A DNA stretch of 64,000 nucleotides from Paracoccus aminovorans (GTDB taxonomy: Bacteria > Pseudomonadota > Alphaproteobacteria > Rhodobacterales > Rhodobacteraceae): assembly GCF_001546115.1 (NCBI RefSeq), contig NZ_KQ955208.1, positions 1,764,321-1,828,320 on the forward strand, in the 5' to 3' direction. A program made the position numbers and the translations under genes. Numbering within the stretch: the first letter of the stretch is position 1; each line of letters begins with the position of its first letter. Below, one piece after another: positions 51,358 through 60,441 of this stretch. A model generated the notes under the pieces. It worked only from the letters and a program-made list of their open reading frames with translations. It had not been told where the DNA came from and did not search any database.

Positions 51358-51699
51358 ATGAGCAAACGCGACGACCTGATCGCCAAATATGCCGCCGATC
51401 TGAAGGACAAGCTGGGCGTTTCGGCCGATGCCGATCTGCTGGCCAAGGTGGTGATCGGCTGCGGCCCCTCGATCTATGACGCCGATGCCGAGACCGTGGC
51501 GGCTTCGGACAAGTCGGAACTGGAGCGCATCAAGGCCAATTACCTGGTCAAGAAGCTGGGCCTGCCCGATGGGCCCGAGCTGATGGCGGCGATCCAGGAC
51601 GTGGTGGCGCAATACGGCAGTTCCAACCGCAACAAATATCGTGCGGTGATCTATTACATGCTGTGCACGCATTTCGGCAAACAGGCCGCCTATGCCTGA
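51358..51699 (+). CDS. DUF2853 family protein
   Basis: A 113-residue soluble protein of unknown function, largely helical. The core is DDLIAKYAADLKDKLG, VVIGCGPSIYDADAETVAASD and GSSNRNKYRAVIYYMLCTHFGK. The ATG at 51358 has GGAAGGG upstream. The FNR-like box 50 bases upstream places it with the low-oxygen genes of this region, which may be a first hint to its role. It stands alone, divergent from the broken oxidoreductase gene. Confidence 0.88.
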   Translation: MSKRDDLIAKYAADLKDKLGVSADADLLAKVVIGCGPSIYDADAETVAASDKSELERIKANYLVKKLGLPDGPELMAAIQDVVAQYGSSNRNKYRAVIYYMLCTHFGKQAAYA

Positions 51700-51811
51700 T
51701 CCGGGCGCCCGATCCTGAGGGCCGACTGCGACCCAGGGTCGCAGATCACGCGCATTTGACCGTGGCGCGGCCCTGCGGCGCAAAGCGCGCGCGCCGCGGG
51801 GCTGCGCGCGT

Positions 51812-52429
51812 TCAGTTCAGCATGCGCTTGATCGCCGCGACCTGCTCGGCGCTGGCGGCCAGCACGTCGCCGGCCAGCGCCTCGGCCTCGGCCAGCAGGG
51901 CCTCGGGCGCGACGAGCCGGTCGACCAGCCCCCAAGCCAGCGCCTCGTCGGCCGGGATCTTCTGCCCGGCCATCAGGATCATGCGGGCCCGCGACGGGCC
52001 GACCAGCGCGCGCAGCCGCACCGGATCGCTGGGCTGGGGCAGGAAACCCAAGCGCATGACGGGATAGAAGAATTTCGCATCCGGCACCGCCAGCCGCAGG
52101 TCGCAGGCCAGCACCATGCCCATGGCGCCGCCGGCCACGGTGCCGTTCAGCGCCGCGATGGTCAGGCAGGGCATCGCGGCGATGCGGGACGACAGCCGCT
52201 CCCATTCCGGCGACAGCGCGAGGCCGGCGCGCGCGGCCTCGAGGTCGGCGCCGGCCGAGAACACCTTGCCGGCGCCGGTCAGGATCACCGCGCGCAGGCC
52301 CGGCTCGGCGGCCAGCGCCTCGAAACCTTCGGTCAGCGCCTGCAGCATTTCGGCGGTCAGCGAATTGGCCTTGTCCGGCCGCGCGATGGTGATGCGGCCG
52401 ATTCCGCCGGCGAATTCCCTTGCGATCAT
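51812..52429 (-). CDS. enoyl-CoA hydratase/isomerase family protein
   Basis: A 205-residue crotonase-fold protein, shorter than the usual 255-260. The CoA-binding part is intact (ITIARPDKANSLTAEML, GAGKVFSAGADLEAA; ALNGTVAGGAMGMVLACDLRLA), but the C-terminal helical extension is abbreviated, ending at AEQVAAIKRMLN. The start at 52429 follows AAGGAGG. Catalysis of enoyl-CoA hydration is not certain because the family covers many reactions. It is a single gene, divergent from the DUF2125 gene. Confidence 0.85.
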   Translation of the reverse strand: MIAREFAGGIGRITIARPDKANSLTAEMLQALTEGFEALAAEPGLRAVILTGAGKVFSAGADLEAARAGLALSPEWERLSSRIAAMPCLTIAALNGTVAGGAMGMVLACDLRLAVPDAKFFYPVMRLGFLPQPSDPVRLRALVGPSRARMILMAGQKIPADEALAWGLVDRLVAPEALLAEAEALAGDVLAASAEQVAAIKRMLN

Positions 52430-52510
52430 CAATCCCTCCTTGGAGCCGCCCGCCGGCTGTGGCAAAACCCCGCAGACGTTTCTTATGCATACTCGCCGGA
52501 AGGTAATGAC

Positions 52511-54133
52511 ATGAACCTGCGACTGACAAGCTCTGCGCTGGCACTGGCCGCGATGACCGCGCCGGCTTTCGCCGATGTGACCCCGGACCAGGTCTGGCAG
52601 TCCTGGATCGATTACTACCAGTCGATGGGCTATACCGTCACCCCCGGCAAGCAGGACACCGCCGGCGAGACGCTGACGCTTTCGGATGTCGTGATCACCG
52701 GCGGCCCCGAGGATGGCCGCGTCAGCATGACCGTGCCGCAGATCGCGCTGACCGGCGACGACGGCAAGGTCACGACGGTCTTCGCCGACACGATGACCGG
52801 GCTTGCCACCGGCAAGACCGAGGCCGGCGAGGCCTATGAGGTGCCCTTTGCCGTCGCCATGCCGGGCAACAAGATCGTGACCTCGGGCGCGGCCGAGGAC
52901 ATGACGCATGAATTCGACTATCCGCAGATCGACCTGACGCTGACCACGATGAAATCGGGCGACAAGGAAAAGCCGCTGCCGATCAAGCTGGGCCTGGCCG
53001 ATTCCACCGGCACCTTCCATGTCGTCGCCGGCGCGCCGGCGAAATACGACTATGCGATGAAATCCGGCCAGATCACCTTCAGCGGCGACATCCCCGAGTC
53101 CGAGGGCGAGAAGGTCAAGTTCGACGGCACGCTGGACGGGGCCGAGATCTCGGGCGAGATGGCGCTGCCGCAGGGTGCGAAGCCGGAAGAGGACATGAAC
53201 GCTGCGCTGAAGGCCGGGCTGGCCATGAGCGGCACCGTGAAGGCCGGCGCGCTGGCCGCCAGCTTCGACTTCGCCGGCACCGGCGACGAGGGCCAGCCGC
53301 AGACCGGCGCCGGCAAATACGACGGCCAGGGCTTCGACCTGAGCTTCGCGCTGTCGCAGGACGGCATGTCCTATCAGGCCGGTTCGGACGCGGGCCGTTT
53401 CGAGCTGACCACCAGCGACGTGCCCTTCCCGATCAACTATGCCATCGAAAGCGGCAGCTTCGACCTGCAGATGCCGGTGATGCAGTCCGATGAGGCGCAG
53501 CCGTTCAAGTTCGCCTATTCGCTGGCCGGGCTGACGCTGGGCGATGCGATCTGGAACCTGTTCGACGCCCAGGGCCAGCTGCCGCGCGACCCGGCCTCGC
53601 TGGATGTGGACGTGACCGGCACCGCCAAGGTGACCCAGGATCTGTTCGACCAGACCGCCGCGGATGACGCCGCAGCCGATGATGCGACCGCCCCGGCCGA
53701 TGCGACCGACGATGCCACCGCCGAGGGCATGGCGGATGCCGCCCCCGCCGACGGTGCCGAGGCCACCGCCGAGGCTGACGCCGAAGCGGATGCCGCGGCC
53801 GACCAGCCCTTTGCCCCGGTCGACCTGGCGATCAACCAGTTCGCGCTGAACGCGCTGGGCGCCAAGGTCACCGCCGAGGGTGCGCTGAAGGCGCCGGAAA
53901 ACGGCGACATGACCGCGCCCATCGGCCAGATCGACGCCCATGCCGAGGGGCTGAACGGGCTGATCGACAAGCTGGGCACCATGGGCCTGATCCCCGAGGA
54001 CCAGATCATGGGCTATCGCATGATGCTGGCCATGTTCGCCAAGCCCGAGGCCGAGGGCGAGGACAAGCTGGTCAGCAAGGTCGAGTTCAAGGAAGGCGGC
54101 TCGATCTTCGTCAACGGCCAGCAGATGAAGTAA
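52511..54133 (+). CDS. DUF2125 domain periplasmic protein
   Basis: A 540-residue exported protein. A clean signal peptide (LTSSALALAAMTAPAFA) is cut before DVTPDQVW. The rest is beta-rich with repeated TGxxxxG-like segments, typical of DUF2125. Residues about 380-435 are an Ala/Asp/Glu-rich low-complexity linker (repeats such as ADDAAADDAT, TAEADAEADAAAD). Function is unknown; such proteins may be lipid-binding or envelope factors. A hairpin separates it from pmbA. Confidence 0.85.
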   Translation: MNLRLTSSALALAAMTAPAFADVTPDQVWQSWIDYYQSMGYTVTPGKQDTAGETLTLSDVVITGGPEDGRVSMTVPQIALTGDDGKVTTVFADTMTGLATGKTEAGEAYEVPFAVAMPGNKIVTSGAAEDMTHEFDYPQIDLTLTTMKSGDKEKPLPIKLGLADSTGTFHVVAGAPAKYDYAMKSGQITFSGDIPESEGEKVKFDGTLDGAEISGEMALPQGAKPEEDMNAALKAGLAMSGTVKAGALAASFDFAGTGDEGQPQTGAGKYDGQGFDLSFALSQDGMSYQAGSDAGRFELTTSDVPFPINYAIESGSFDLQMPVMQSDEAQPFKFAYSLAGLTLGDAIWNLFDAQGQLPRDPASLDVDVTGTAKVTQDLFDQTAADDAAADDATAPADATDDATAEGMADAAPADGAEATAEADAEADAAADQPFAPVDLAINQFALNALGAKVTAEGALKAPENGDMTAPIGQIDAHAEGLNGLIDKLGTMGLIPEDQIMGYRMMLAMFAKPEAEGEDKLVSKVEFKEGGSIFVNGQQMK

Positions 54134-54175
54134 GCGGCGGCGCGGCGCTTGGGCCGCGTCTCGGGACGGAATTGC

Positions 54176-54203
54176 GGGGGCCGGACAAGTCGTCCCGGCC
54201 CCC
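54176..54203 (+). terminator. GC-rich hairpin after the DUF2125 gene
   Basis: GGGGGCCGG (54176-54184) and CCGGCCCCC (54195-54203) form a nine-base stem with a ten-base loop, 42 bases after the stop. No T run follows, so termination is uncertain. Confidence 0.5.
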
Positions 54204-54225
54204 GGCACATATGAAGGGTGAACGC

Positions 54226-55578
54226 ATGTCCGAATTCTCGCAGCTTCAGGCGCTGACCGACCGGCTGCTCTCGGCCGCCCGGCAGGCCGGCGCCGACCAG
54301 GCCGATGCCGTGGCGCTGGAGGCGGCGGCGGTTTCGGTCGACGTGCGCGGCGGCCGGCTGGAACATGCCGAGCGCGCCGAAGGCGTCGAGATCGGGCTGC
54401 GCGTGCTGATCGGCGGACGGCAGGCCTGCGTCTCGGCCTCGGACCGTTCCGAGCGGACCATTGCCGAGATGGCGGCCCGCGCCGTCGCCATGGCGCGCGA
54501 GGCGCCGGTCGACGACACCCTGGGCCTGGCCGAGCCCGGCCAGCTGACCCGCGACACCGACAGCAGCCGGCTGGAACTCTTCGACTCCGGGCCCGAGCCC
54601 AGCCCCGAGGTGCTGCAGGATCTGGCGCTGCGCGCCGAGGCCGCCGCGCTGGCGGTCGAGGGCGTGTCGCAGATCGAATCCGCCAGCGCCAACCATTCGC
54701 GGCGGCGGATGTGGATTTCCGGCTCGAACGGCTTCTCCGCCGGCTACGGCCGCAGCGGCCATGGGCTTTCCGCCGTGGTCATCACCGGCGAGGGCCTGGG
54801 AATGGAGCGCGACTGGGCCGGGGAAAGCCGGGTCCATGCCGCCGACATGCCCGCGCCCGAAGAGATCGGCCGGCTCGCGGCCGAGCGCACGGTGGCGCGG
54901 CGCGGCGCGCGCAAACCGCCGACCGGCGCCTTCCCGATCCTTTACGATGAGCGCGTGGCGGGCGGGCTGATCGGCCATCTGGTCGGCGCCGCGAACGGGG
55001 CTGCCATCGCCCGCGGCGGCAGCTGGCTGCGCGACGCCCTGGGCGAGCAGGTGCTGCCCAAGGGCTTCGACCTCTTGGAGAACCCGCATCTGCCGCGCCA
55101 CGGCAGCTCGCGCGTCTTCGATGCCGAGGGGCTGGCCACCGCGCCGCGCCTGCTGGTCAGGGACGGCGTGTTGCAGGGCTGGACGCTGGACCTGGCGACG
55201 GGGCGCAAGCTCGGGATGCCCTCGACCGCCAATGCCATGCGCGGCGCCGGCAGCCCGCCCTCGCCCGGGGTCACGAACCTGGAGCTGACGCCGGGCGACC
55301 AGACCCGCGACGCGCTGATCCGCGAGATGGGACGCGGGCTGCTGGTGACCTCGATGCTGGGCGCCTCGATCAACGGCACCACCGGGGATTATTCGCGCGG
55401 CGCCGGCGGCTTCTGGGTCGAGAATGGCGAGATCGCCTATCCGGTCAACGAATGCACCATCGCCGGCAACCTGCGCGACATGCTGTTGCGACTGACGGCG
55501 GCGAGTGACCTGCCGGACTGGCGCGGCATGCGGGTGCCCAGCCTGCTGGTCGAAGGCATGACCCTTGCCGGCGCGTGA
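54226..55578 (+). CDS. pmbA: TldD/PmbA family metalloprotease subunit
   Basis: A 450-residue PmbA (TldE)-type subunit, which with TldD forms a protease that processes small peptides and modified peptide precursors. Motifs are ADAVALEAAAVSVDVRGGRLE near the start, ILYDERVAGGLIGHLVGAA in the middle, and the C-terminal TTGDYSRGAGGFWVENGEI. PmbA lacks the metal-binding His pair, which is in TldD, encoded elsewhere. The next gene begins 14 bases before its stop. Confidence 0.92.
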   Translation: MSEFSQLQALTDRLLSAARQAGADQADAVALEAAAVSVDVRGGRLEHAERAEGVEIGLRVLIGGRQACVSASDRSERTIAEMAARAVAMAREAPVDDTLGLAEPGQLTRDTDSSRLELFDSGPEPSPEVLQDLALRAEAAALAVEGVSQIESASANHSRRRMWISGSNGFSAGYGRSGHGLSAVVITGEGLGMERDWAGESRVHAADMPAPEEIGRLAAERTVARRGARKPPTGAFPILYDERVAGGLIGHLVGAANGAAIARGGSWLRDALGEQVLPKGFDLLENPHLPRHGSSRVFDAEGLATAPRLLVRDGVLQGWTLDLATGRKLGMPSTANAMRGAGSPPSPGVTNLELTPGDQTRDALIREMGRGLLVTSMLGASINGTTGDYSRGAGGFWVENGEIAYPVNECTIAGNLRDMLLRLTAASDLPDWRGMRVPSLLVEGMTLAGA

Positions 55579-56362
55579 TCTGGCGCTGCTGGAGCAGGCC
55601 GCCGTCGAGGCCGGCGAAATCGCGCTGCGCTTCTGGCGGCAGGCGCCGCAGGTCTGGGACAAGCCCGGGGGCGCCGGCCCGGTGACCGAGGCCGACCTGG
55701 CGGTCAACGCCCATCTGGAGGCCGTGCTGCGCAAGGCGCGACCGGATTACGGCTGGCTCAGCGAGGAAAGCGCCGATACGCCCGAGCGGCTGGCGGCCGA
55801 GCATTGCTTCATCGTCGATCCGATCGACGGCACCCGCGCCTTCATCGACGGGCAGCAGGGCTTTTCGGTCTCGCTGGCCGTGGCGCGGGCCGGGCGTGTG
55901 GTGGCGGGCGTGGTGCATCTGCCGGCGATGGGCGTGACCTATGCCGCTGCCGAGGGTGGGCCGGCCCTGCGCGACGGCCGGCCGATCACGGCCTCGAGCC
56001 ACGGTTTTCAGGACGCGCGGGTGCTGACCGGCAAGCCCGGCCTCGACCCGCGGCACTGGCGCGGCGTGGCGCCGCCGCTGCGCCGGGTGTTCCGGCCCTC
56101 GCTTGCCTGGCGCTTCTGCCTGGTGGCGGACGGGCAGTTCGATGCGACGCTGTCGGTGCGGCCGGCTTGGGAATGGGACGTGGCCGCCGGCAGCCTGATC
56201 GCGCAAGCCGCCGGCTGCCAGGTCAGCGACCTGGCCGGGGCGCCGATGCGCTTCAACACGCCCCAGGCCCTGACGCCGGGGCTGGTGGTGGCCGGGCCGG
56301 CGCTGCATGGCGCGATGCTGCGCGCCATGACGCCGTTTGCCGCGTCAGGCGAGCCAACTTGA
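55565..56362 (+). CDS. inositol-monophosphatase family phosphatase
   Basis: A 265-residue magnesium- and lithium-type phosphatase. Motif A is WLSEESADT and motif B is FIVDPIDGTRAFIDG; the C-terminal RPAWEWDVAAGSLIAQAAGC carries the third metal Asp. It resembles 3'(2'),5'-bisphosphate nucleotidase CysQ as well as inositol monophosphatase, and cannot be split from these by eye. The start is a TTG at 55565 inside the pmbA 3' end, which gives the expected N-terminus; no ATG is near. Confidence 0.88.
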   Translation: MPARDLALLEQAAVEAGEIALRFWRQAPQVWDKPGGAGPVTEADLAVNAHLEAVLRKARPDYGWLSEESADTPERLAAEHCFIVDPIDGTRAFIDGQQGFSVSLAVARAGRVVAGVVHLPAMGVTYAAAEGGPALRDGRPITASSHGFQDARVLTGKPGLDPRHWRGVAPPLRRVFRPSLAWRFCLVADGQFDATLSVRPAWEWDVAAGSLIAQAAGCQVSDLAGAPMRFNTPQALTPGLVVAGPALHGAMLRAMTPFAASGEPT

Positions 56363-56431
56363 TGCCATGCCGCGTCGCGGCTAAGAAGAGGGCAAGGGCC
56401 TGACGGCCTTATCCCGCAGATAGGGCCAGTC

Positions 56432-56980
56432 ATGAGCCGCCTTCCCCCCGCAGCCCGCGACCGGCTGGCCGACGAGATCACCTTCCAGCCCGCCAATGCC
56501 GAGGCCCGGCTGCTGCGCGAGGCGCTGGGCCGCTATGCGACCGGCGTCACCGTCGTCACCACCGCCGGCTCGCTGGGGCCGGTGGGCATGACCGTGAACA
56601 GTTTCGCCAGCGTTTCGCTGGAGCCGCCACTGGTGATGTGGTGCCCGGCGCGGGCCTCGACCCGGCACGATGTCTTCGCGCAGGCGGCGCATTGGTCGGT
56701 GCATGTGCTGGGCTCGGAGCAGCTGGAAACCTGCCTGCGCTTCACGAAGGGCGGGCGGCAGTTCCAGGGGCTGGAGCCGGTGCTGACCCCCGAGGGCGTG
56801 CCGGTGATGCCGGGGGTCGCGGCGCGTTTCGATTGCGCCGGCCATGCCGCGCATGAGGCGGGCGACCATTCCGTGCTGATCGGCCGGGTGCTGCGGGTGA
56901 CGGTGGCGGGGCCGGGCGACCATCCGCTGGTCTTTGCCGCCGGGCGCTTCGGGCAGTTCGAGCCCGACCAGAGCGGTTGA
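56432..56980 (+). CDS. flavin reductase family protein
   Basis: A 182-residue FMN-binding split-barrel protein. Motifs are [39 protein letters not shown] and the C-terminal [11 protein letters not shown]. It probably reduces FMN or FAD with NAD(P)H for a partner monooxygenase, none of which is nearby. The first 25 residues before [10 protein letters not shown] are longer than in close relatives. A repeat-element copy with two hairpins follows its stop. Confidence 0.88.
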   Translation: MSRLPPAARDRLADEITFQPANAEARLLREALGRYATGVTVVTTAGSLGPVGMTVNSFASVSLEPPLVMWCPARASTRHDVFAQAAHWSVHVLGSEQLETCLRFTKGGRQFQGLEPVLTPEGVPVMPGVAARFDCAGHAAHEAGDHSVLIGRVLRVTVAGPGDHPLVFAAGRFGQFEPDQSG

Positions 56981-56987
56981 GGCGCAA

Positions 56988-57066
56988 GGGGGCTCTGCCC
57001 CCACGTCTTGCGCGCCCCTCGATGGGGCACGCAAGACGTTCCCCCGGAGTATTTTCGAAACGGTGA
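56988..57066 (+). repeat. modular intergenic element, copy 5
   Basis: Hairpin GGGGGCTCTGCCCCC (56988-57002), then a long hairpin with arms ACGTCTTGCG and CGCAAGACGT (57003-57039, TCGA loop), then the tail CCCCCGGAGTATTTTCGAAA. It is the most diverged tail of the set. It lies between the convergent flavin reductase and pqiC genes and could end transcription of both. Confidence 0.75.
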
Positions 57067-57072
57067 AGGCGA

Positions 57073-57720
57073 TCAGCTGCCTTCCAGCGGCGGCAGCGGC
57101 TGCGAGAAGATGTCGTCGATGCGGGGCACGGGCGCGCTGCTGGTGCGGATCGACCGGCCCGGACCCGAGAGCGTGGCGATCTGGCCGGCCAGCTGCGCGA
57201 TGGCCTGGGATTGCGCGCGTGCGACGGCGGCTGGGCCTGCATCGGCCAGGGGGATGCTGATGTCGAAGCTGCGCGCCTGGTTGGCGCCGCCGGCGGTGGC
57301 ATCACCGACGAAATAGCGGCCCGACAGGCGATAGGTTCCGTCGGCCAGGGCCAGCGCCTTTTCCACCCGCACCTCCAGCGTGCGGCGCGGCGGTTCCGAC
57401 AGCGGCCAGGGTTCGGCGATCACCGTCGCGCCCGACAGGTCCGAGATCGTCCGCGCCAGCGTCAGCGTGAAGGCGCGCTGCGGATCGTCGGCCCAGAGCT
57501 GTTTCGTGTTCGAGCGCACGGCGCCGTCCGCCGTCTGCCAGCTGACCTCGTCGCTCGCGGCATATTCCGGCAGCGACACGTCCTTGAGTTCCGCCGTGCC
57601 CAGCCGGTCAGCCACGCGCTGGCCGCTGTCCGGCGGGTCGATCAGGTAGCGGGCGGTCTTTTCGCCGTTCGAACAGGCGGTTAGGGCGAGGCAGGCGGCG
57701 GCGGCAAGGATCAGGCGCAT
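57073..57720 (-). CDS. pqiC: outer-membrane lipoprotein PqiC-like (ABC-type auxiliary component)
   Basis: A 215-residue lipoprotein. The signal ends in a lipobox (LAAAACLALTACSNG) with acylated Cys. The DUF330/ABC-trans_aux core is visible (YLIDPPDSGQRVADRLG, LEVRVEKALALADGTYRLSGRY). In the Pqi system PqiC forms an outer-membrane ring that meets the PqiB needle. It starts one base before the pqiB stop region and is the last gene of the operon. Confidence 0.88.
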   Translation of the reverse strand: MRLILAAAACLALTACSNGEKTARYLIDPPDSGQRVADRLGTAELKDVSLPEYAASDEVSWQTADGAVRSNTKQLWADDPQRAFTLTLARTISDLSGATVIAEPWPLSEPPRRTLEVRVEKALALADGTYRLSGRYFVGDATAGGANQARSFDISIPLADAGPAAVARAQSQAIAQLAGQIATLSGPGRSIRTSSAPVPRIDDIFSQPLPPLEGS

Positions 57721-57721
57721 C

Positions 57722-59782
57722 TTATCGTCCCAGGATGAAGGCTTGCGGGTTGCGCTCGATGGTGCGCGCGAGGCTGCCGAAGGCATTGGCGGCGCGGCGC
57801 ATCTCGCGCATCAGGTTGATGGTCTCGGTGTTGAAGCTCGAGCGGTCGCCATAGGCCGCCAGCACCGCGTCGGCGCGCGCCGCCAGCGTTTCGAGCCGGG
57901 CCGAGAGCTGCGGCAGGCGCTTGGCCGCGTCCGAGACATCCTGCGCCGCCGTGCTGGCCGAGGCCAGCGCCGTGTTCAGGCTGCCCGCCGCATTGCCGTC
58001 GCGCAGGTCGTTCAGAAGGCCGGTGGCGGATTTCAGCGTCTCGGACAGGTTCTTCGGCAGCTGCTCGGCATCCTCGGTGCCCAGAAGCGCGCGGACGTCC
58101 CGGAGGATGCCCTCGGCCTCGGTGCCGATGGCGGCGAAGTCCACCGCCTCGATCTTGGCGGCGGCGGCGTCGATCTGATCGACCATCTGCGGCACGTCGG
58201 CGGCGGCGAGCTTGACCGCCTCGGCCGCGGCCTGGGCTTCGTCCACCATGCCGCGGATCTGGGTCAGGGCGCCGGATTCGCGCAGCTCGGCGGTGGCGCT
58301 CCTGATCTCATCGGCGGCGGAGCCGGCGTTCTCCAGCGTGCCGCGCAGCGCGGCGGGGATGGCGCGGGTGTCCTCGCTGCTGGCGATGGCGGTGACCGAG
58401 TTCATCATGTCGCTGGCGGATTTCAGCACCTCCTCGATCGGCAGGTTGCCGACCCGGGCCAGGAAGCCCTGCGCCGTGCCGGTGAAATCCGAGATGTCGC
58501 CTGGCGCCGAGGGGATGACCGGGTTCGGCTGCGCGTCGCGGTCCAGTTCCGCCGGCGCGGCGTCGGGCAGCGCGACCAGCTCGACCTCCAGCGAGGTGCC
58601 GAAGAAGCCGGCGCTGGCCAGGCGGGCGCGCAGGCCCTGGCGCACCTGGCCCTCGATGAAGTCCAGCGCCTGTTCGGGCGTCGAGCCCGCCGGCAGGCCC
58701 AGGCGCTCGGGGGTCAGGGCCAGCGTGACCTCCTGTTCCACATGGTCCTGGCCCTGGTCGTCCTTGACCGTGCGCGCCGCGAAGCTGGTGACGCGGCCGA
58801 CGGTCAGGCCCATGAACTGGACGTTGGCGCCGGTTTCCAGCCCGCTGACCGATTCATCGACCAGCATGGTCAGGCGCAGCGCCTGGCCCTGGTCGTCGAA
58901 GAGATTGGCCTCGGCCGAGGCCTGATCGGGCTGCAATGAAAAGACATGGCCGTCCTCGACCGGTGCGCCGCCCGAGTTCAGCGTGGCGAATTCCGCCCCG
59001 CCCTGCAGCACCGAGGCCAGCGAGTTCACGTTCAGCGACAGCCCCTGCGCCCCCAGCGAGACCGAGAAGCCCGAGGTGTCCCAGAACACCGTCCGCGTGG
59101 TCAAGAGCTTGTCATAGGGTGCGGCGATGAAGACATCGGTCAGCACGCCCTCGTCGTTCTCGGCCAGGCGCAGGTTCTGCATCTGCCCGACCGGCAGGCC
59201 GCGGAACAGCACCGGCGCGCCCTCGGTCATCCCGCGCGAGCGCTCGGCGGAAAGCACGATCCAGGTGCCCTTTTCGCCGAAGCTGGTCAGCGGCGGCTTG
59301 TCGAGGCCCTTGAACGCGGTCTGCGGCTGGTCGACCTTGTCGTCCCAGTAGCCCTCGACGAAAGAGCCGGTCAGCACGGTGTCGAGCCGCGAGATGCCCT
59401 GGGCCGAGACCTGCGGCCGCACGATCCAGAACTGCGCGTCCTTGTCGATATAGGGGGCCAGATCCTTGTCGACCCGCATCTCGACCTTGACCTGTTGCAG
59501 GTCTTCGGTGAAGCGCACGGATTCGACCTTGCCCACGGTGATCTCGCGGAATTTCAGCGCGGTTTCGCCGGGGGTGATGCCGGTCGCGTCCTTGAAGGCG
59601 ACCGAGATCAGCGTGCCGCGGCCGGCGATCATGTTCCAGCCGACGCCCAGGGTGACGACCAGCGCGATGATCGGCACCAGCCAGATCAGCGGCAGCCCGG
59701 CACGGACCGCGCGGGCGGCGGGCTTGCGGGCAGGTTCGGCGGGTTTCAGGGGGGCATCCTTGGGCGGCGGCGTATCCGTCAT
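57722..59782 (-). CDS. pqiB: MCE-domain intermembrane transport protein PqiB
   Basis: A 686-residue protein with a short cytoplasmic start, one membrane segment (LPLIWLVPIIALVVTLGVGW), then three MCE/MlaD domains (the first around GTLISVAFKDATGITPGETALKF, others near residues 160 and 280), and a long helical C-terminal needle (SAADEIRSATAELRESG and later). It forms a tunnel for lipid movement between inner and outer membranes. The fusion of a coiled, tube-like tail is typical of PqiB. It lies directly after the two pqiA genes. Confidence 0.93.
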   Translation of the reverse strand: MTDTPPPKDAPLKPAEPARKPAARAVRAGLPLIWLVPIIALVVTLGVGWNMIAGRGTLISVAFKDATGITPGETALKFREITVGKVESVRFTEDLQQVKVEMRVDKDLAPYIDKDAQFWIVRPQVSAQGISRLDTVLTGSFVEGYWDDKVDQPQTAFKGLDKPPLTSFGEKGTWIVLSAERSRGMTEGAPVLFRGLPVGQMQNLRLAENDEGVLTDVFIAAPYDKLLTTRTVFWDTSGFSVSLGAQGLSLNVNSLASVLQGGAEFATLNSGGAPVEDGHVFSLQPDQASAEANLFDDQGQALRLTMLVDESVSGLETGANVQFMGLTVGRVTSFAARTVKDDQGQDHVEQEVTLALTPERLGLPAGSTPEQALDFIEGQVRQGLRARLASAGFFGTSLEVELVALPDAAPAELDRDAQPNPVIPSAPGDISDFTGTAQGFLARVGNLPIEEVLKSASDMMNSVTAIASSEDTRAIPAALRGTLENAGSAADEIRSATAELRESGALTQIRGMVDEAQAAAEAVKLAAADVPQMVDQIDAAAAKIEAVDFAAIGTEAEGILRDVRALLGTEDAEQLPKNLSETLKSATGLLNDLRDGNAAGSLNTALASASTAAQDVSDAAKRLPQLSARLETLAARADAVLAAYGDRSSFNTETINLMREMRRAANAFGSLARTIERNPQAFILGR

Positions 59783-60441
59783 TCCGGGTCCTTGCGGCTG
59801 CGCAGCGGCAGGCCGCGCCAGATCAGTCGAGGGTCGAAGCTTTGCGCGGAAAGCATGGTGAAGGCAACCGACAGCGCGAAGGACACCGCGGCCGGCCCGG
59901 GATGGATCGAGGCGACGAAGCCCAGCTGCACCAGGGCCGACAGGATCGCGACCACGAAGACGTCGATCATCGACCAGCGGCCGATGAATTCGACGATCTC
60001 GTAGAGCACCAGCCGCTTGTGCGCCTGCCTGACCGTCGCCGGCCGGCCCGCGACCAGCGCCAGCCAGCTGATGGCGATGAACTTGCCCAGCGGCACCACG
60101 ATCGAGGCGACGAAGATCACCGCCGCGACCCAGTAGTTGCCATAATGGATCAGCTCGACCACGCCGCCCAGGATGGTGGATTCGCTGCTGCCCCTGAGCC
60201 CGCCGAAGACCGAGGTCTTGAGCATCGGGAACAGGTTCGCCGGGACATAGAAGATCAGCCCTGCGGCCAACCAGGCCCAGACCGCGTTCAGGCAGCGCCG
60301 GTCGGGCGGCACCAGCGCGCCGCCGCAGCGGGCGCAAATGGTCTCGGATTCCGGCCAGACCCGGCCGCAGCCGCGGCAGCCGGCCAGCCCGGCGCGGTGC
60401 GCGGTCATCACCGGGGCATGCTGGTCCTGGCCCGGGGTCAC
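59779..60441 (-). CDS. pqiA: paraquat-inducible protein A, second half-gene
   Basis: A 220-residue membrane protein with a CxxC zinc ribbon (GCRGCGRVW, CARCGGAL) and four membrane segments in PqiA style (WAWLAAGLIFYVPANLFPML; GNYWVAAVIFVASIVVPLGKF). E. coli PqiA is one chain of about 417 residues with two such halves; here the halves are separate genes. The ATG at 60441 overlaps the stop of the first half (ATGA), and its stop overlaps pqiB. Confidence 0.9.
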   Translation of the reverse strand: MTPGQDQHAPVMTAHRAGLAGCRGCGRVWPESETICARCGGALVPPDRRCLNAVWAWLAAGLIFYVPANLFPMLKTSVFGGLRGSSESTILGGVVELIHYGNYWVAAVIFVASIVVPLGKFIAISWLALVAGRPATVRQAHKRLVLYEIVEFIGRWSMIDVFVVAILSALVQLGFVASIHPGPAAVSFALSVAFTMLSAQSFDPRLIWRGLPLRSRKDPE

